A stretch of DNA of 64,000 bases from Castor canadensis. Lineage: Eukaryota > Chordata > Mammalia > Rodentia > Castoridae. A program made the translations under genes and the position numbers. Positions 56,475 through 64,000 of this stretch are shown here, in pieces. The notes below the pieces were generated by a model that saw only the letters and a list, made by a program, of their open reading frames with translations, was not told where the DNA came from and made no database searches. Every line of letters begins with the position of its first letter. Positions within the stretch are counted from its first letter, which is position 1. The stretch lies in the NCBI RefSeq assembly GCF_047511655.1, contig NC_133387.1, positions 24,174,353 to 24,238,352 on the forward strand, read 5' to 3'.

Positions 56475-56535
56475 TGGGCTGGGGGCAAATGCAAGGCCCT
56501 GAGTTCAAATCTCAGTACTACCCCCCCCAAAAAGA
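56475..56535 (+). repeat. ID-like SINE fragment
   Basis: GCTGGGGGCAAATGC joined to GAGTTCAAATCTCAG; the A box side is deleted. Confidence 0.6.
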
Positions 56536-56539
56536 TGAT

Positions 56540-57360
56540 CCTTTTTTCTTTGACCAAATTTCAAGTTAATTTCTAAATGTACAACTTTAGAGGTAAACAT
56601 TGCTAGGGCAATCTAAAAGTGATTAAAAAAAAACTCACTTAAAATCAGTTAAATCTTTAAAGAACATAACATACCTGCTGATTTTCATATGCGGTACCAC
56701 CAATACACCTTTTTTTCTTACCTTGGAATCATTTTAGGAAAAATTTTAGTTATTGGTAGTACATGATGAAACAACCCACTGGCTCATGTTTTCATTAAGG
56801 GTGACACCTCTCCCTACGCAGGAGTCCCCAGGCCCCACAGTACAGTCACCACCTCCAGGAAGACTGCCTGTAGCTGGGGTTCCCTGTTTGTATTTGTAAA
56901 GTAAAACCAAACCCAACTCCCAAATGAACCTTTTCCTCAGAATTAGAAGTTCTTTCAGTAATATTCAGGGGGGAAAGTTTTTTTCCTTTTTTAATCTGAA
57001 AACTAACAACTTCAATTTAAAAAAAAATGTTTTTTCTTATTACTGCTGCACCTTCACTACATATTTAAGAATCTGCATCGGGCCACCAGAACAATTGGGG
57101 GAAAATAAATATATTTTAACAAAGAGGAAAGAAATGCTTTGTCATTACTGATGGTGTCTATACACACCAAGCACGCTGTATCCTACAAATTAGCCATTAA
57201 ATAAAATCTGCTACAAATGTGAGTCCGCCAAGACCCTAAAGAAGCTAAAATTCTATTCACACATACAAAACCCTGCATGTTATCGTCATTACTTTTTACT
57301 GCGGTTCAGAACCTGGTCTGAATTTTGCTGCTCAGCTTTCTCTCCACAGCTGAGTAGGAG
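56540..57360. other. Upstream of TMEM209, unique sequence
   Basis: No gene or clear repeat between the SINE fragment and the CpG-rich promoter. Confidence 0.4.
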
Positions 57361-57535
57361 CCTCAAATCCGAGGGCGTTTCCCTGGTAACGTTCGGCCCT
57401 CAAGTTCTCGCGAGAAAAGAAGGCCCGGTTCTTCCGGTAACTGTAGCCCCACGCGCCCGCCCGCCAGCCTTAGCGCGCGACTTCGCGCAGGCGCAGTAGA
57501 GAGTGGCGCGAGCCCGCGGCTTCCTGCCGAAGAAT

Positions 57536-60566
<3,031 letters not shown>

Positions 60567-60874
60567 TGACCATCACATTATTTTAGAATTAGGAGGTACT
60601 TTGAAAATCATCCAGTGAGTCAGATTTTCTCATTTAATTGATGGGGAAACAGAAACAGTGGGTAAATTGACTTTCCCAAAAGCCTCATTTAAGAGCCAAC
60701 AATAGAACTCAAATTTCTTGGCACCTAGTCAGAAGTTCTTTAAACAACATCATAAAGTAAAAGAGGAAAAAAATTAATATTTGTACCAATAATGAAATGT
60801 GAAGTTCACCATCTATAAGTTGAAACTGGTAATTTTTTACTTCAGTTTCTTTTGTTCATGTTTTTCTTTTTTGC

Positions 60875-61055
60875 TTCTTTTGTTTGTTTTTTTTTTTGTG
60901 GTACTGGGATTTGAACTCAGAGTCTCATACTTGCTAGGTAGATGCTCTACCACTCGAGCCATGCCTCCAGTGCTTTTTGCTTTGGTTATTTTTGAGATAC
61001 TTGCTTTTTGCCCTGGCAGTACCCCAGTACTGTAAAAAGAAAAGAAAAGAAAGAA
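60875..61055 (-). repeat. Composite SINE, rearranged
   Basis: Inverted ID-like half ('tactgggatttgaactcaga', CTACCACTCGAGCC) with a remnant tRNA-like end. Confidence 0.7.
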
Positions 61056-61059
61056 AAAT

Positions 61060-61330
61060 GATAAATGCAAAGGTACAACATTGCATGAATCTTGAAAACA
61101 TTAGGCTAAATGCTAAAAGGAGGAAGCCAGTCATGAAGACACATATTATACGATTCCATTTGCATAAAATATCCAGATTAGGCAGAGTTATGGAGACAGA
61201 TAAATTAAGAAAGAAGAGGGGAAGCAGGGTTTTTAGGGGAGAAGGAACAAGAGGTTCTAAAATTAGATTGTAGTGGTGGTTGTACTCTAAGATTATACTA
61301 AAACACATTGAATTGTATACTTTAAAAGGA
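61060..61330 (+). mobile_element. Old L1 (L1M type) 3' end
   Basis: 'gaatcttgaaaacattaggc', then 'ttatacgattccatttgcat' and TTGAATTGTATACTTTAAAAGG. Same kind of element as at 5697. Confidence 0.65.
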
Positions 61331-61334
61331 TATG

Positions 61335-61402
61335 TTGTATGATATGTGTATATAATATGTGTATTGTATGTGTATATGATATGTGTATATGATATTACAC
61401 AT
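61335..61402. repeat. (TATG)-rich low-complexity tract
   Basis: Irregular GATATGTGTATAT units directly after the L1 3' end, probably grown from its A/T-rich tail. Confidence 0.8.
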
Positions 61403-61721
61403 ATCATTAATGATTAATGAGAAAGCAAATATAAGTGAGCTGTTAATCTGTTTCTGGGAGGGAAAATACAATAAAATAGACAAATTTATCAAAACAAGGG
61501 AAAAAAGACTTAAGGACAAATTGAAAATGGTGGTTTAGAAAAGGACAAAGAGAAATTTAAGATGTAAATGGATTACAGTTTTTTGGTAATAACTTGTCTA
61601 TGCTACTGCCATAAAGTTTTCATATTTCTGTGGTATTGCTTATTTATGCTAATCTCTGCTCAAAATATCCTTATCATTCTTGGTTTTCTCTTATGATGAA
61701 ACATAACATAAAGTCACCATA

Positions 61722-61896
61722 TTAGCCTGTAATCATAGCTATTTGGAAGGCAGAGATCAGGAGGATAATGGTTTGAAGCCAGCCTGGGCAAACAGTTCTT
61801 GAGACCCTATGTCAAAAAATCCTTCACAAAACAGGGCTGGTGGGATGGCTCAAGTCTGTAGGCCCTGAGTGCAAATCCCAGTATCAAAAAAAAAAA
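61722..61896 (+). repeat. Composite SINE
   Basis: TAATCATAGCTATTTGGAAG through GAGTGCAAATCCCAGTATC and an A run. Confidence 0.75.
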
Positions 61897-62540
61897 GTTG
61901 TCCATATTAACCAATTTTAACTGTATAGTTCTGTATCCTTAAGTACATTCAAATTGCTGTGTAGCTGTCACTATCATCCAGCCCCAGAACTTTTTCATCT
62001 GCCCAATCTGAAACTCCATACCCATTGAACAGTAACTCCCTATTCTCCCCCAGCCCCTGCAACCACCATTCTGCTTTCTATGAATTTTAACTACTCTAGG
62101 TACCTCATCTAAGTGGAGTCATAGGGTATTTACTGGCTTATTTCATTAGCTTGTCCTCTAGTTCATCTGTGTTGTAGACTGTTAGAATTTTGGTCCTTTT
62201 AAAGGCTGCCTAATATTCCATTGTATGTAAATGCCACATTTTGCTTATCCATACATATGTTGAGGGACGCTTAGGTTGTTTCGACTTTGGGCTTTTTGTA
62301 AATAATGAATGCCTTAGTGAACATGGTTACACAAATACCATGAGTTCCTCCTTTCAGTTCTTTTGGATATGTATCAAGAAGTGGGATTGGTGAGTCATGC
62401 CAATGCTTTTTTTTTTTTTGCCCGGGCTTGCTTTGAACCATGATCCTCCTGACCTCTCCCTCCTGAGCTCCTGAGTAGCTGTGATTACAGGTGTGAGCCA
62501 GCAGCACCTTCAGTATCTTGAAGTCATATTTGGTATCATT
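61897..62540 (-). mobile_element. Old L1 (L1M), ORF2 end to 3' UTR, with a SINE inside
   Basis: Inverted text typical of an old L1 ('ctgcctaatattccattgta', 'aatgccacattttgcttatc'). It is interrupted by a minus-strand B1-like SINE half at 62405-62515 (GATTACAGGTGTGAGCC). Confidence 0.7.
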
Positions 62541-62875
62541 ATTCAATTAGATCCAATAGGGCTTTCAAAATCCTTTTCATAATTATTTATAAACTGTAAA
62601 ATCCCAAGATTGAGCTTTAAAAGTATATAAAGACAATATGAAAAAAATACATTACTAAGAAATATAAAAGATACTAAATGAAAAGAGAACATTTTCTTGA
62701 ATAAAAAGATATTTGTTAGGCCCAACTGGAGTGGGAAGGAGAGGCAAGAGAGGATAATGAGGAGAGTGGTTGTGTGTGAATGTGACCAAAGTACATTCTA
62801 TACGTGTATGAAAATGTCATAAGGAACCCATTATTTTGTACAAATTGACATATAGTAAGAAAAAAGAAAAAAGAA

Positions 62876-63075
62876 GCCAGGCGCCGGTGGCTCACGCCTA
62901 TAATCCTAACTACTCAGGAAGTAGAGATCAGGAGGATCATGGTTCAAAGCCAGCCTGGGCAAATAGTTCACAAGACCCTACCTCAAAAAACCTTTCACAA
63001 AAATAGGACTGGTGGAATGGCTCAAGGTGAAGACCCTGAGTTCAAGCCCCACTACTGCAAAAAAAAAAAAGAAGA
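62876..63075 (+). repeat. Composite B1-dID type SINE
   Basis: GCCAGGCGCCGGTGGCTCAC through GAGTTCAAGCCCCACTAC and an A run; one of the better preserved left halves. Confidence 0.85.
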
Positions 63076-63197
63076 TATTTAAAAGATACTTGTTGCAAAG
63101 CTTTTCTTCCTGCATTAAGGTATAAGATGTATGTAATTCCAGTCTTTTCCTATCCACTTTTTTTTGTGGTAAATTCATGAGGGCTACTCATTGATTT

Positions 63198-64000
63198 TAT
63201 TTTAATTTTAATTTTTTTATTATTCATATGTGCATACAATGCTTAGGTCATTTCTCACCCCTGCCCCCACCCCCTCCCTTACCATCCACCATGCCTCCTC
63301 CCTCTCCCCCCCACCCCTCGATACCCGGCAGAAACTATTTTGCCCTTATCTCTAATTTTGTTGAAGAGAGAGTATAAGCAATAATAGGAAGGAACAAGGG
63401 TTTTTGCTAGTTGAGATAAAGATAGCTATACAGGGAGTTGACTCACATTAATTTCTTGTGCATGTGTGTTACCTTCTAGGTTAATTCTTTTGGATCTAAA
63501 ACCTTTTCTCTAGTTCCTGGTCCCCTTCTCCTATTGGCCTCAGTTGCTTTTAAGGTATCTGCTTTAGTTTCTCTGCATTAAGGGCAACAAATGCTAGCTA
63601 ATTTTTTAGGTGTCTTACCTATCCTCACACCTCCCTTGTGTGCTCTCACTTTTATCATGTGCTCAAAGTTCAATCCCCTTGTTCTGTTTGCCCTTGATCT
63701 AATGTCCGCATATGAGTGAAAACATAGGATTTTTGGTCTTTTGGGCCAGGCTAACCTCACTCAGAGTGATGTTCTCCAGTTCCATCCATTTACCAGCGAA
63801 TGATAACATTTCGTTCTTCTTCGTGGCTGCATAAAATTCCATTGTGTATAAATACCACATTTTCTTAATCCATTCATCAGTAGTGGGGCATCTTGGCTGT
63901 TTCCATAACTTGGCTATTGTGAATAGTGCTGCAATAAACATGGGTGTGCAGGTGCCTCTGGAGTAACCTGTGTCACAGTCTTTTGGGTATATCCCCAAGA
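63198..64000 (-). mobile_element. L1: 3' UTR and ORF2 C-terminus, runs off the right edge
   Basis: Inverted: a T-rich start, a C-rich block at 63258-63315 (G-rich 3' UTR on its own strand), then ORF2 in an open frame (63699-63998) from GIYPKDCDTGYSRG to MFSLICGH. It is very close to the copies at 30378 and 43833, and its visible coding part is unbroken. It lies in TMEM209 intron 5, antisense to the gene. Full length cannot be judged from this window. Confidence 0.93.

Noticed and set aside
60600-64000. Possible TMEM209 exon 6
   Set aside because: The expected continuation after GYNK (Leu-Ala-Ser-Phe-Ser-Pro) is not seen in any plus-strand frame; the stretch is repeats and intron.

Overview
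This is nuclear DNA from a placental mammal, almost certainly a rodent. The genes are split into exons with GT/AG junctions, introns are long, and about half of the window is interspersed repeats. Three SINE types dominate: monomeric B1, ID, and a dimer with a B1/7SL-like left half and an ID/tRNA-like right half (the B1-dID design). That mix points to a squirrel/dormouse/beaver-type rodent. I favour a beaver-like (Castor) genome, but this is inference from repeat style only. The gene order matches the stretch of human 7q32 holding TMEM209, SSMEM1, CPA2 and CPA4.

Layout. At 1454-1521 (minus) lies exon 1 of CPA4, with its TATA box; the rest of CPA4 is beyond the left edge. From 25648 down to 6539 (minus) lies a complete 11-exon CPA2. 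Its exons join in frame to 1254 bases (417 residues plus stop), and every zinc-binding, substrate-binding and catalytic residue is present. From about 25.8 to 48.6 kb is a gene desert filled with SINEs, L1 3' ends, endogenous-retrovirus-type LTRs and fossil DNA transposons. From 55509 down to 48702 (minus) lies a complete three-exon SSMEM1 (244 residues). At 57.4-57.8 kb is a CpG-rich promoter, followed on the plus strand by TMEM209 exons 1-5 (191 residues, in frame). The later TMEM209 exons lie beyond the right edge.

How the genes relate. CPA2 and CPA4 are tandem paralogous metallocarboxypeptidases in the same orientation. Each has a TATAAATA box 46-60 bases before the ATG and an exon 1 that encodes only the signal peptide and first propeptide residues. 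CPA2 is a secreted pancreatic digestive zymogen. SSMEM1 and TMEM209 are unrelated genes transcribed divergently, with about 2 kb between their start codons.

I found no undescribed gene system. The more interesting observations are structural: a nested pair of L1 insertions with both target-site duplications readable, an L1 that splits a SINE at its A-rich linker, a 24-bp G-rich tandem repeat in CPA2 intron 5, a well-preserved L3/CR1 fossil in CPA2 intron 9, and candidate tissue-specific promoter elements. Splice junctions were placed by reading frame, GT/AG and remembered family sequences. Repeat boundaries are approximate, usually within 10-20 bases.
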